Assembly (NCBI RefSeq): GCF_042649685.1
Contig: NZ_JBHRZT010000052.1
Location: 372,001-436,000, forward strand
Source of the DNA: Bacillus_BA songklensis
Lineage (GTDB): Bacteria; Bacillota; Bacilli; Bacillales; Bacillaceae_H
Length of the DNA: 64,000 nt
Reading direction: 5' to 3'
The position numbers were made by a program, and so were the translations under genes. Within the stretch, counting starts at the first letter, position 1. Every line of letters starts with the position of its first letter. The notes under the pieces are model-generated. The model was not told the DNA's origin and made no database searches. It saw only the letters and a program-made list of their open reading frames with translations. This document shows, one piece after another, positions 16,146 through 24,120 of this stretch.

Positions 16146-16957
16146 GGCGAAAAGTTTACCACTAATTTATTTAAGAATGGAACCCCGTCACGCCATTCAT
16201 TTGTATAAAGATAGCCCTCCATTAAAAACGAGGGAAGATGGTCACCTTGATGAATACCAATTTGAAAGGAATCAAACGATAGTATACGATTTGGTTGAAG
16301 AACAGTGGTATGAATGGGCTTCAACCAGTACTCCCCGTCTTTTCGAATCTTTTCTTTCCAATTGGGATGAGCATATTCCCATTGTTCGGCACCAGATTCT
16401 TGCTCATACAAGGAGTCGGCATTCATTTTACCAGCTCCGGCAATCTTTCCGCTTAAATTCGCACTTAAAGGAGGTGTGATTTTTAAGCAAAGCAGCGGCG
16501 AATGGAGTTCTTTGTCCGTTTGATTTTTGATGACCGCATTCCCGACAATTACTGTGTCTTCTTCTTTTTCAGCCGGAATGACAACTGAATACATAAAGAA
16601 AGCGATGAGATCACTTTTGGCAAACTGTCTTTCTTTTATCTGAATGATGGGCTTTGGTGGCTCTTGGTGGGCCATCTTTTTCTTAAGATGCTTATTCATG
16701 AGCTTTTGTTCTGTCAGCTCGTTTGTTAATAAATTGATTTTTCGTTCTAACTCTTCGGTATCGACCTCTTTTTCCCAATAATCAATCATAGAAGTATGTT
16801 TATCACGCCAGAAAGCTGTATTTTCTTTTTCCTGTTGCAAGGCTTTTTCATAGTGTTTTATTTTTTGCTCATAATGGTTGAGTTCTGATTTATAGTAAAT
16901 CAGTTTTTGTTTTAGTTGAAGGATATTGTCTGACGGAGGAATGGAGTTATTTTTCAT
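16142..16957 (-). CDS. Coiled-coil protein with C-terminal beta domain, unknown
   Basis: Not recognised. Residues ~10-100 are a continuous coiled coil (LKQKLIYYKSELNHYEQ, EELERKINLLTNELTEQK). The rest looks like a beta-sandwich domain (VIVGNAVIKNQTDKELH, CLKITPPLSANLSGKI, EYWLKPIHTTVLQPNRIL, FLMEGYLYTNEW). The coupled stop/start with the CgeB-like gene suggests the two act together, perhaps as scaffold and transferase at the spore surface; this is inference. The AGGAGACTG site is well placed. Confidence 0.65.
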   Translation of the reverse strand: MKNNSIPPSDNILQLKQKLIYYKSELNHYEQKIKHYEKALQQEKENTAFWRDKHTSMIDYWEKEVDTEELERKINLLTNELTEQKLMNKHLKKKMAHQEPPKPIIQIKERQFAKSDLIAFFMYSVVIPAEKEEDTVIVGNAVIKNQTDKELHSPLLCLKITPPLSANLSGKIAGAGKMNADSLYEQESGAEQWEYAHPNWKEKIRKDGEYWLKPIHTTVLQPNRILSFDSFQIGIHQGDHLPSFLMEGYLYTNEWRDGVPFLNKLVVNFSP

Positions 16958-17003
16958 TATTCAGTCTCCTTTCTGCCTACTTATATGTATGAAGAAAATG
17001 GGA

Positions 17004-17060
17004 TTGTGTTTACCAAAAAAAGGATATATAATAAAGTTCAGTTAGTTAAATAACTAACTG
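17004..17060 (+). promoter_or_regulatory. Promoter and palindromic operator of the tetR gene
   Basis: TTGTGT and TATAAT are separated by exactly 17 bases. Seven bases later lies a palindrome with ten-base arms CAGTTAGTTA / TAACTAACTG around AA (17039-17060), between the -10 box and the ribosome site. This is where a TetR-family autorepressor would bind. Confidence 0.75.
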
Positions 17061-17075
17061 AAAGGGGGGAAAGGA

Positions 17076-17654
17076 TTGGCAAAACCCGGTGTGGTTTCTA
17101 AGAAAGAACTCATTCAATCGGCGAAGAAGTGTATTGCTGAAAAGGGAATCGACAAACTGACGTTAAAAGCGGTAGCTGAAGGAGCAAAGGTAACACAAGG
17201 AACCGTCTATTATCATTTTCGTACAAAAGAGCAGCTGCTGCTGCAAATTGTTGAGGACGTTTGTCAAGAATCATGGCAGAACGTTCAGCAGTCACCAACG
17301 GATCAAAGGCTGGAAAAAGCCTTGAATGGTGCTAAAGCAAGGTGCACAAAAGACGCTATATATCACTCTTTATTCTTCTCTCTCGTAGCGGCCGGTTTAA
17401 CCCAGGATAAGATTAGGGAACGAATCGGAAAGCTCCTTCAGGAAGAAAATGAAGTTTTAACAAATCAGCTAAGTGAATCATGGAAAAGGTCTCCAATCAA
17501 AGGCATTTCATTCCGGGACTGGGGAACCTTAATGAATGCACTTATAGACGGCTTGGCGCTGCAGGCATTAATGAATCCTGATTTTTCTCCGGAACGAACG
17601 TATGAAGCGGTTGAAGCTTTAGTCCATTATCTACAAAAAGAGAAGGGAGAATAA
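17076..17654 (+). CDS. TetR-family transcriptional regulator
   Basis: A 192-residue repressor. The N-terminal TetR HTH covers residues ~8-55 (ELIQSAKKCIAEKGIDKLTLKAVAEG, TQGTVYYHFRTKEQLL), then a ligand-binding helical domain. I chose the TTG start because GGGGGGAAAGG lies at correct spacing. It is followed after four bases by a DUF5367 membrane protein, a common pairing, so it probably controls that gene and itself through the palindrome upstream. Confidence 0.88.
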   Translation: MAKPGVVSKKELIQSAKKCIAEKGIDKLTLKAVAEGAKVTQGTVYYHFRTKEQLLLQIVEDVCQESWQNVQQSPTDQRLEKALNGAKARCTKDAIYHSLFFSLVAAGLTQDKIRERIGKLLQEENEVLTNQLSESWKRSPIKGISFRDWGTLMNALIDGLALQALMNPDFSPERTYEAVEALVHYLQKEKGE

Positions 17655-17658
17655 CGAA

Positions 17659-18090
17659 ATGAAAGTTTTACTAGAGTGGTTTCTAGTGATTGCTTGGTCC
17701 ATGATCATTTGGGCAGGAGCAACCTTGTTTTTTGTTTATGCCGGTCCTTATGTTTTAGTAGCAACTAGCTCTCCCCGATTTTTCTTGATATTTGTCGCAT
17801 TAGAAGCGGTGACGGCACTTCTTATTTTTCTCGCTGTGTTTTTCTATATAAAAATAGATCGGTCGAAAAAGGCTGTTTTAAAATGCGGCATTGCCGGTTC
17901 GGCAGTAGGACTTTTTCTTGACACATTCTCCTTATGGAACCACTCTGCTTTGTTTTCCCGATTAGCCCACGACCAAATGATGTCTTTTACAATATGGATG
18001 TCTTTTGCCTACAGCTTATTTTTACTCATCCCCTCCCTCATGTATGTTCTTCAACAGAAGCGACTCAAAACACCGACCATCCAACAATAA
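17659..18090 (+). CDS. DUF5367-like four-helix membrane protein
   Basis: A 143-residue inner-membrane protein with four hydrophobic segments at about 7-30, 41-63, 73-92 and 108-130. It resembles DUF5367 members found next to TetR regulators. No enzymatic motif is seen; function unknown. Translation is probably coupled to the tetR gene. Confidence 0.65.
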   Translation: MKVLLEWFLVIAWSMIIWAGATLFFVYAGPYVLVATSSPRFFLIFVALEAVTALLIFLAVFFYIKIDRSKKAVLKCGIAGSAVGLFLDTFSLWNHSALFSRLAHDQMMSFTIWMSFAYSLFLLIPSLMYVLQQKRLKTPTIQQ

Positions 18091-18271
18091 ACTTACCAAA
18101 AGCCAACCTTTCATTTCCTTTCTCTCAGGTTATGAAGGGGGTTTTTTTGTCCTTTTTAAGTGATGGTTGATTCGATTACCTAAAATGCCGCAAACCGTTC
18201 AGGGGAAATTTGGTTAACAAATATGAAAGGAAAGTGGAATGGAACAGGCATAGAAACGGAAAGAAAATAAT

Positions 18272-18303
18272 AAAAAATAGAGGAGAAAGTTCTCCTCTAT
18301 AAG
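18272..18303 (-). terminator. Terminator of the cysteine-rich spore protein gene
   Basis: On the minus strand TAGAGGAGAA/TTCTCCTCTA is followed by TTTTTTATT, nine bases after the stop. Confidence 0.85.
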
Positions 18304-18311
18304 TGAAGATC

Positions 18312-19013
18312 TTAGAAATCGTCGTCTTCTCCAGGGAATACATCCGGACATTGTGGAGGGATTTGACGAACATCGCAAATGTTGATTGGAAGCTCTTGGC
18401 GAGGGCGGCAGAAGCGTCCCTCCACTTCTACTTTTACAGTTGCCTCCATTTGAACATCTAAGCAGAATGTAAGTGAGACATCTAATTGCTGGAATTCATA
18501 ATTGTCACAAATTAAGTGTGAATCGCATTCAAAGAATGTGATATGACCGACTACTTCGGTTCCTGGAGGGGCACACAAGAAGAACGTTTGAGCTACAGCA
18601 AATGGCTGAGGATCAGAGATACAAGTATCTCCATGTGCATCAGACACTTCGATGACAATGAATCCTTTTACTAATACTTTTACTTTTTGAAGAGTTACTC
18701 TTTCACCGTTTGGTAAAGTGGAAGTAACGCTTAAACGGCCATCTGGCTGAGCAATTTCTTCGATATCAACCGCAGGAGATGTAAGAGAGTCGATAGGATT
18801 TCCTTCGGAATCACTTAAGAAACACCTTGCAACAGTATGCTTGCCAAGAACTTTACATGGATCATCTTTTGAGCCTGAGGCTCCTTCACAATCGAAATTT
18901 AGCTTAGCTAAACCTCTGTTGCCTATGAAGCTCATTAAAGGTAAATCGACTTGACGGTTTACCCAATCATAAACTTTAGGCACGCGGATACAAAGATTTT
19001 CTAGATCATGCAT
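18312..19013 (-). CDS. Cysteine-rich probable spore surface protein
   Basis: A 233-residue protein with 12 cysteines, a KVYDWVNRQVDLP motif near the start, and regularly spaced strands with cysteines (PCKVLG, TCISDP, FLCAPPGTEV, FFECDS, FRICRP-like RFCRPRQELP) ending in an acidic tail. I recall similar proteins in spore-forming bacilli but cannot name a family with certainty. No signal peptide or membrane helix. GGAGGTAAAAC precedes the start. Its own terminator and lone position suggest a single-gene transcript, probably sporulation-specific given the neighbours. Confidence 0.6.
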   Translation of the reverse strand: MHDLENLCIRVPKVYDWVNRQVDLPLMSFIGNRGLAKLNFDCEGASGSKDDPCKVLGKHTVARCFLSDSEGNPIDSLTSPAVDIEEIAQPDGRLSVTSTLPNGERVTLQKVKVLVKGFIVIEVSDAHGDTCISDPQPFAVAQTFFLCAPPGTEVVGHITFFECDSHLICDNYEFQQLDVSLTFCLDVQMEATVKVEVEGRFCRPRQELPINICDVRQIPPQCPDVFPGEDDDF

Positions 19014-19268
19014 GGTTTTACCTCCTAATCATAATTGTCCTTGTTCTGAGCCCTAAATCTAGGTATCGGACTAATATATTGTATGAATGACTATTATTTA
19101 TGTGCCGTGACAGGAGCGGAATTTCTTAGCCCGTAACCGACAAGCAGGGCACTGAACAAAAGGAAAAAAGCTTAGTCATATCATATTCAAGCATTGACAA
19201 AATGTTAGCTGTCACATGGGGAATTTTCCTTCATAAGCTAATGATAGAATCCGAAAGGAGTGAGGCAT

Positions 19269-19697
19269 GTGAGTGATAAAAAACTGAGTGAAGAAAGTTT
19301 GAAGAAATATATTGCCGCCTTAAAATCCCAACTTTCCTTTTATCGAGACAGGTGTTTGGAATTCCAGCAAAGAGAATGGAGAGAACAAGAATTGATTGAA
19401 GAAATGAAGGAATCATTGGAAAGACATAAACAAGAAAAGGTTGAACTTCTAGAGCAAATCGATCTCCTGAAATCATTTATCAATGATGTCTCCGCTATTA
19501 AAGATGGAAGGAGAAACAAAGAAATAGAAGAGGTGGAAAAAACAAGGGCACAAGTGGAGGAGACTTTAGTCAAAGAGACTGTATTCGAACAAGAGAACCA
19601 TCATAGGAATAGAAATCGAGCTGGGAATGACTCCTGGTTCATGAGGGTATTACAGGAACAAAATGCAATTAGCAAACGTCATCATCCTCATAAATAA
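19269..19697 (+). CDS. Coiled-coil hypothetical protein
   Basis: Not recognised. A 142-residue, highly charged protein; residues ~5-85 form a continuous coiled coil (ESLKKYIAALKSQLSFYRDR, EQELIEEMKESLERHKQEK). A disordered, Arg/His/Asn-rich tail (NRNRAGN, KRHHPHK) follows. A GTG start is chosen because GAAAGGAG ends eight bases upstream; an earlier in-frame GTG overlaps that site. The location among spore genes suggests, but does not prove, a coat-associated role. Confidence 0.6.
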   Translation: MSDKKLSEESLKKYIAALKSQLSFYRDRCLEFQQREWREQELIEEMKESLERHKQEKVELLEQIDLLKSFINDVSAIKDGRRNKEIEEVEKTRAQVEETLVKETVFEQENHHRNRNRAGNDSWFMRVLQEQNAISKRHHPHK

Positions 19698-19800
19698 AGT
19701 ACTCATATTCATTAATAGTACAGATAATAGAGCACGTACCTGCCAGGATGTGAATATGATGGAGTAGGGTGTCGTTTTTTAGAAAAGAGGTGGAACTTAC

Positions 19801-19977
19801 ATGACTTCCCATGATTCCTCTAAACATTCATCAAACGTATCTGAGGATAAACCTAAAAAAAGAAAACATTTCCAAAAAAAGTCACCATCCCATCCAACTG
19901 TGTATCAATCGTATCCCGCTCCAAGAAAAGCTCAATCAAGAGGCTGCGGCTGCAGCTCAAAACTGCCGAAGCGCTAA
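19801..19977 (+). CDS. Small basic protein with CGC motif (probable spore protein)
   Basis: A 58-residue product with a strong AAGAGGTGGA site. It is Ser/His/Lys-rich with a KPKKRKHFQKK patch, a TVYQSYPAP stretch and a C-terminal GCGCSSKLPKR. Cysteine pairs at the end of a short basic, disordered chain are common among small coat proteins, but I do not recognise this one. It is followed by a hairpin (GTTTAGATGGATGAGA / TCTCATTCATCTAAAC). Confidence 0.55.
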   Translation: MTSHDSSKHSSNVSEDKPKKRKHFQKKSPSHPTVYQSYPAPRKAQSRGCGCSSKLPKR

Positions 19978-19987
19978 AAAGAATGGG

Positions 19988-20127
19988 AGTTTAGATGGAT
20001 GAGAATTCTAAGAGGACTCTCATTCATCTAAACTGCTTCAGTATAAAACGGTAAAAATGATATAAGAAAAAACAGAAACAATCGTTTCTCCTCCCAATCA
20101 TGATGGTAAGAGGAAAAACGATTTTTT
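19988..20127 (+). terminator. Two hairpins downstream of the small basic protein gene
   Basis: The first, at 19988-20034, has a 15-base stem without T-run. The second, at 20080-20127, pairs AATCGTTTCTCCTC with GAGGAAAAACGATT and ends in TTTT. Apart from these, repeat B and a promoter, the ~460 bases before the spoVA operon hold nothing I can support. Confidence 0.6.
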
Positions 20128-20156
20128 AACGTATAGAAAAGCATAAATTTCGTGTT

Positions 20157-20280
20157 AAAGTTGTCCAGCTGCGGCCCCTGGCTCTTCCTGAGTTTTCGAA
20201 GAACAGGATGTTCAAACGCCGGCGTTGGTCACAGGGCGTGAGCGTTTTTAGCGGTAACTTGGCCCGTTCCACTTTTCTGA
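20157..20280. repeat. Dispersed intergenic repeat, copy B
   Basis: AGTTGTCCAGCT at one end and CACTTTTCTGA at the other, with AACAGGATGTTCAA, GGCGTTGGTCACAGGGCGTG and TTAGCGGTAACTTGG between. Clearly homologous to copies C and D. Confidence 0.8.
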
Positions 20281-20353
20281 TATTAGACCGTTTTGAAAAT
20301 GAGACGTACAAAAGGCGAATCCATCTTATCAATAAACCTCCTTTTAATCGCCT

Positions 20354-20383
20354 TGCATGTTCTTTTGTTTCCCGCTCATAAAA
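20354..20383 (+). promoter_or_regulatory. Candidate forespore (sigma-G/F) promoter of the spoVA-like operon
   Basis: TGCATG and CATAAAA separated by 17 bases, about 60 bases before the lipoprotein start. This resembles sigma-G promoters (TGnATA / CATnnTA); spoVA operons are sigma-G controlled in B. subtilis. Confidence 0.45.
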
Positions 20384-20443
20384 TGGCAGACAATGTACAA
20401 CATAAAAGAAGAAGGATCATTTAAAGAAAAGGATGCGTTTTTC

Positions 20444-20884
20444 ATGAAAAGATCAGTGATGTGGGCAGTGTCAGCGTCCCTTTTATTGTACGGCTGTCAG
20501 CAAGAAGCTGAAAGTTTAGCCCCAAAGAATGTCCTGCAAATTAATGCTTCCCATCAAAATCATCAACGAATTGAAACAAAGGCAGAAGAGAAAATGAGGA
20601 CGTCCTTTCCGGAAATCAGGGATGTAGTCGCTGTTAAAGGGGAAAAGCATTTACTAGTGGCATATCAAATCAAACAGCTTAAACGTTTTCGTTCCAAGAA
20701 GATTGAAGGTGAAGTGAACAAAAAGCTGGAAAAAGAATTCCCAAACTATACGATCGTCGCGTCGGGTGATTTGAAAATCTTTTGGGAAGCCCAAAAGATT
20801 GCACGCAAAGAGAAGGATTTATCCGAACGAGAGATGAAAAAAAAGATTTTGAATCTGAAAAAGCTAAAAGATGAACAAACATAA
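20444..20884 (+). CDS. YhcN/YlaJ-type sporulation lipoprotein
   Basis: A 146-residue lipoprotein: basic start MKRSVMW, short hydrophobic stretch and lipobox LYGC with lipidated Cys18. The mature part is charged and fits the YhcN/YlaJ family (TSFPEIRDVVAVKGEKHLLVAYQIK). In the spoVA2mob operon a protein of this family precedes SpoVAC, exactly as here. It is expected in the inner spore membrane. The frame opens 87 bases earlier, but the ATG chosen gives a proper signal peptide. SpoVAC starts 12 bases after its stop. Confidence 0.85.
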   Translation: MKRSVMWAVSASLLLYGCQQEAESLAPKNVLQINASHQNHQRIETKAEEKMRTSFPEIRDVVAVKGEKHLLVAYQIKQLKRFRSKKIEGEVNKKLEKEFPNYTIVASGDLKIFWEAQKIARKEKDLSEREMKKKILNLKKLKDEQT

Positions 20885-20896
20885 AGAGGTAGAGCG

Positions 20897-21370
20897 ATGA
20901 ACAAAGACAGTCAATTTACACCTACACAACAACAATACCAACAATTGCAGCAAAAGTATGAAACGAAACGTCCTGTTTTAAAAAATTGTATTCGCGCTTT
21001 TTGGGTAGGCGGCCTTATTTGTGTGATCGGGCAAGCCATTTCCTATGCGTATATGTACTTCTTTAATTTTACAGAACAAACGGCCGGAAATCCAACCGTA
21101 GCGACAATGGTCTTTATCTCCATGCTCTTAACGGGATTTGGGGTGTATGACCGCCTGGCGCAATTTGCAGGAGCGGGCAGTGCCGTTCCGGTCACGGGTT
21201 TCGGAAATGCGGTCATTTCGGCCGCTATCGAACATAGAACAGAAGGGTTCGTACTTGGAGTGGGAGGAAATATCTTTAAACTGGCCGGTACAGTTATTAT
21301 ATTCGGTGTATTCTCAGCATTTGTTATAGCACTTGTTAAAACGATTTTAACTCAATGGGGCGGTTTGTGA
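20897..21370 (+). CDS. spoVAC: Stage V sporulation protein SpoVAC
   Basis: Membrane protein of 157 residues for the dipicolinic acid channel of the spore inner membrane. A polar N-terminus (FTPTQQQYQQLQQKYETKRPVLKN) is followed by hydrophobic helices with the family stretches FWVGGLICVIGQAI, GVYDRLAQFAGAGSAVPVTGFGNAVISAAIEHRTEG. SpoVAC is the mechanosensitive channel component. Its stop overlaps the spoVAD start (TGATG). Confidence 0.94.
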   Translation: MNKDSQFTPTQQQYQQLQQKYETKRPVLKNCIRAFWVGGLICVIGQAISYAYMYFFNFTEQTAGNPTVATMVFISMLLTGFGVYDRLAQFAGAGSAVPVTGFGNAVISAAIEHRTEGFVLGVGGNIFKLAGTVIIFGVFSAFVIALVKTILTQWGGL

Positions 21371-22380
21371 TGTTAAAAGGACAACAAACATGGGTATTTC
21401 AGCAAAAACCAGTGATTATTTCAACAGGAACCGCAGGAGGGCCATTTGAAGCTAATGGAAACATTGCGGATGATTTTGACATTTTACATGAAGATTTATG
21501 GTTGGGAAAAGATTCATATGAGCAAGCGCACCAGATGTTGCTCGAAAATGCAGTGGATAAAGCTTTGACAAAAGCTGCACTCAAAAAAGAGGACATTCAA
21601 TTTTTCCTGGCGGGGGATTTAGTCAATCAAATAACTCCATCGAGTTTTGCTGCTCGGACTAATCAAATTCCTTACTTGGGGCTTTTTGGTGCCTGTTCGA
21701 CGTCCATGGAAGGACTTGCTCTTGGTTCTTTCTTGGTCAATTACCAGGGAGCAAAACGCATTCTCACCGGAGCATCCAGTCATAACGCAGCGGTAGAAAA
21801 GCAATTTCGCTATCCAACCGAATACGGAGGGCAAAAGCCTCCGACCGCTCAGTGGACAGTAACCGGAGCAGGGGTTGCGGTTGTGGCCCAGCAAGGTTTG
21901 GGTCCTGTTGTCACAAGTGCCACCATCGGGCGTGTGGTGGATATGGGACTATCCGACCCTTTTAACATGGGAGGAGCGATGGCGCCTGCAGCGGTAGATA
22001 CAATTATTACCCACTTGCATGATCGAGGAGTGTCCCCGGATTATTATGATCTTATCGTAACCGGGGATTTAGGAAAAATTGGACGGGAAGTCTCCCTTGA
22101 GCTTTTAAACGAGAAAGGGTATCCGGTAAGTGAAGAGAAATACCAGGACTGCGGTTTGATGATTTATAGAGAGGGTCAGCCTGTTTTAGCAGGAGCAAGC
22201 GGCGCGGGCTGTTCAGCAACGGTCTTGTATGGACATTTGCTCAACAAAATGAAAAAAGGGGAGATTCAGCGTTTGTTAGTCGTTGCGACGGGCGCCTTAT
22301 TATCTCCGCTTTCGTTTCAGCAGAAAGAAACGATTCCATGTATTGCACATGCTGTATCAATTGAAGCAGGAGGGATGTAA
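21370..22380 (+). CDS. spoVAD: Stage V sporulation protein SpoVAD
   Basis: A thiolase-fold protein of 336 residues that binds dipicolinic acid and is needed for its uptake into the spore. Family stretches: GTAGGPFEANG, FGACSTSMEGLALGSFLV, GASSHNAAVEKQFRYPTEYGGQKPP, VTGDLGKIG and GASGAGCSATVLYGH. Start at the ATG overlapping the spoVAC stop gives the normal length. Part of the tight spoVA-like operon. Confidence 0.95.
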   Translation: MLKGQQTWVFQQKPVIISTGTAGGPFEANGNIADDFDILHEDLWLGKDSYEQAHQMLLENAVDKALTKAALKKEDIQFFLAGDLVNQITPSSFAARTNQIPYLGLFGACSTSMEGLALGSFLVNYQGAKRILTGASSHNAAVEKQFRYPTEYGGQKPPTAQWTVTGAGVAVVAQQGLGPVVTSATIGRVVDMGLSDPFNMGGAMAPAAVDTIITHLHDRGVSPDYYDLIVTGDLGKIGREVSLELLNEKGYPVSEEKYQDCGLMIYREGQPVLAGASGAGCSATVLYGHLLNKMKKGEIQRLLVVATGALLSPLSFQQKETIPCIAHAVSIEAGGM

Positions 22381-22381
22381 C

Positions 22382-22738
22382 ATGGCGGCTACATTTTTTT
22401 GGGCATTTGTCGTTGGCGGGCTCATTTGTGTCATCGGCCAGCTCTTATTGGATGTGTTTAAATTAACACCTGCCCATATGCTTGCTGGTCTTGTGGTAGC
22501 AGGTGCCATATTGGATGGGTTTGGATTATATGAGCCTCTCATCGCATTTGCGGGGGCTGGAGCGACTGTTCCTATCACAAGTTTTGGAAATTCTCTTGTT
22601 CATGGCGCCTTGCAGGAAGCGGAGAAGCATGGCCTTGTCGGTGTATTGACGGGTATGTTCGAAGTAACGAGCTCGGGAATTTCAGCCGCCATTGTGTTTG
22701 GGTTTTTGGGCGCACTGCTGTTTAAACCGAAAGGATGA
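22382..22738 (+). CDS. spoVAEB: Stage V sporulation protein SpoVAE (SpoVAEb)
   Basis: A 118-residue membrane protein paralogous to SpoVAC: FFWAFVVGGLICVIGQLLLDV, GLYEPLIAFAGAGATVPITSFGNSLVHGA. SpoVAEb is a component of the dipicolinate channel complex. The start lies one base after the spoVAD stop, so translation is coupled; AGGAGGGATG provides the ribosome site. Confidence 0.94.
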   Translation: MAATFFWAFVVGGLICVIGQLLLDVFKLTPAHMLAGLVVAGAILDGFGLYEPLIAFAGAGATVPITSFGNSLVHGALQEAEKHGLVGVLTGMFEVTSSGISAAIVFGFLGALLFKPKG

Positions 22739-22744
22739 ATAAGA

Positions 22745-22954
22745 ATGACGATGTTTGGACAGGTGAAACAATGTTTTGTAAATGTAAAAAATATTCATGC
22801 CATGCTTCAGCAATACGACTTACAAGCCGATGGAGACGACACAAAGGCGGCTTTTCATGAAGCGGTAACGGAGACGGAAGACATCATACAGGAATTAAAA
22901 AAGCAGCTGCTTGAATTGGAACATGAACTTACAAGAGGGGTACGTTTTCATTAA
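22745..22954 (+). CDS. DUF1657 protein of the spoVA-like operon
   Basis: A 69-residue helical, acidic protein (FGQVKQCFVNVKNIHAMLQQY, TETEDIIQELKKQLLELEHEL) of the DUF1657 family, found beside spoVA genes in the spoVA2mob operon. Function unknown. Six bases after spoVAEB and 17 before the DUF421 gene. Unlike the described mobile operon I see no DUF1657 gene ahead of the lipoprotein gene. Confidence 0.85.
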   Translation: MTMFGQVKQCFVNVKNIHAMLQQYDLQADGDDTKAAFHEAVTETEDIIQELKKQLLELEHELTRGVRFH

Positions 22955-22971
22955 GAACAAGGAGTTATGCT

Positions 22972-23835
22972 ATGTCGGAATGGATGCAAATCGCAATTCG
23001 TTCAGTATCACTCATTGCCGGACTATTTGTCATTACAAAGCTGCTAGGGAAAAAGCAACTGTCCAAGTTGTCTTTTTTTGAATATATTGTCGGCATTACA
23101 GTTGGAGACATTGCCGGTACACTTTCGATGGATATTGAACTGAATATAATAAACGGTATGACAAGTATTTTAGTATGGACAATGGTTCCGCTCATTATCG
23201 CTCAGATTTCCCTAAAAAGTAAAGGATTTCGTAACTTTGTGGAAGGGAATTCAACGATATTCATTCAAGATGGCCGTGTGCTGGAGAAGAATTTAAGAAA
23301 AGAAAAGTATACAATAGATGAGCTGCTTGAGCAGCTTCGTAAAAAAGATGTCTTCCGTTTGGCCGATGTGGAATTTGCTACTTTAGAAGCAAACGGAGAC
23401 TTGAGCGTATTGTTGAAAACGGAGAAGCAGCCCGTAACAGTCGAACAATTATTTACAAAGTATACACGTGAAAAAGAGCCGCAGACAGTCATTATGGATG
23501 GGGAAATCTTGGATGAGCCGCTGCAGAAGTCGGGTTACACAAGGCAATGGTTAAAAACGACCATCGAACAAAAGGGCTATGGCATCAGTGATGTATTTTT
23601 AGCGCAGATTGACAGCAAGGGAGAACTGTTTCTCGATTTATACGATGACCAGTTGCCGCTTCCGGAAGTGAAAGATGCCCAGCTTTTGCTCATTTCATTA
23701 AAAAAGTGCGAGGCAGAGCTGGAGTGGCTGTCCCTCAACTTCAAGGGAGAGCGAAGCTTTGTCTTTGAGAAACAAGCGCGTAAAGTAAGGAACATATTAA
23801 AAACGTTGACTCCCTTTTTAACACAACCGGAATAA
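22972..23835 (+). CDS. DUF421 (YetF-like) membrane protein with C-terminal DUF1657 (2Duf type)
   Basis: A 287-residue protein. Three N-terminal membrane helices (~5-85, VSLIAGLFVITKLLGKKQLSKLSFFEYIVGITVGDIAG split over the first two) precede two cytosolic DUF421 repeats (FVEGNSTIFIQDGRVLEKNL, DVEFATLEANGDLSV). A helical tail (LLLISLKKCEAELEWLSLNF) resembles DUF1657. This architecture is the last gene of the spoVA2mob operon, named 2Duf, reported to be key for raised spore heat resistance. A strong terminator ends the operon after it. Confidence 0.86.
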   Translation: MSEWMQIAIRSVSLIAGLFVITKLLGKKQLSKLSFFEYIVGITVGDIAGTLSMDIELNIINGMTSILVWTMVPLIIAQISLKSKGFRNFVEGNSTIFIQDGRVLEKNLRKEKYTIDELLEQLRKKDVFRLADVEFATLEANGDLSVLLKTEKQPVTVEQLFTKYTREKEPQTVIMDGEILDEPLQKSGYTRQWLKTTIEQKGYGISDVFLAQIDSKGELFLDLYDDQLPLPEVKDAQLLLISLKKCEAELEWLSLNFKGERSFVFEKQARKVRNILKTLTPFLTQPE

Positions 23836-23862
23836 TTACGTTGAGGGTGTCTACTATCCCAT

Positions 23863-23908
23863 AAGGAAGGACAGCTGAATTTAACCAGCTGTCCTTCCTT
23901 GTTTTTTA
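23863..23908 (+). terminator. Terminator of the spoVA-like operon
   Basis: AAGGAAGGACAGCTG pairs perfectly with CAGCTGTCCTTCCTT, followed by GTTTTTTATT. Confidence 0.93.
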
Positions 23909-24120
23909 TTGTGCCTTTTGTACCAATTCTTTCATAACAGCAGCAAACAGTTCTGTTATGAACAAGATGAATGTCATATTAAAAGGTACGATTAGTATCT
24001 CCCATTATAAATGATTCTTCTGCTTTGTGACGGTTTTGTTATATAAATGAAACTTGTCATTTTCTATTTTATAAGCTAAGATGTTTAAGTCAAACTATCA
24101 TTTAAATTGGGGAAGATCAT

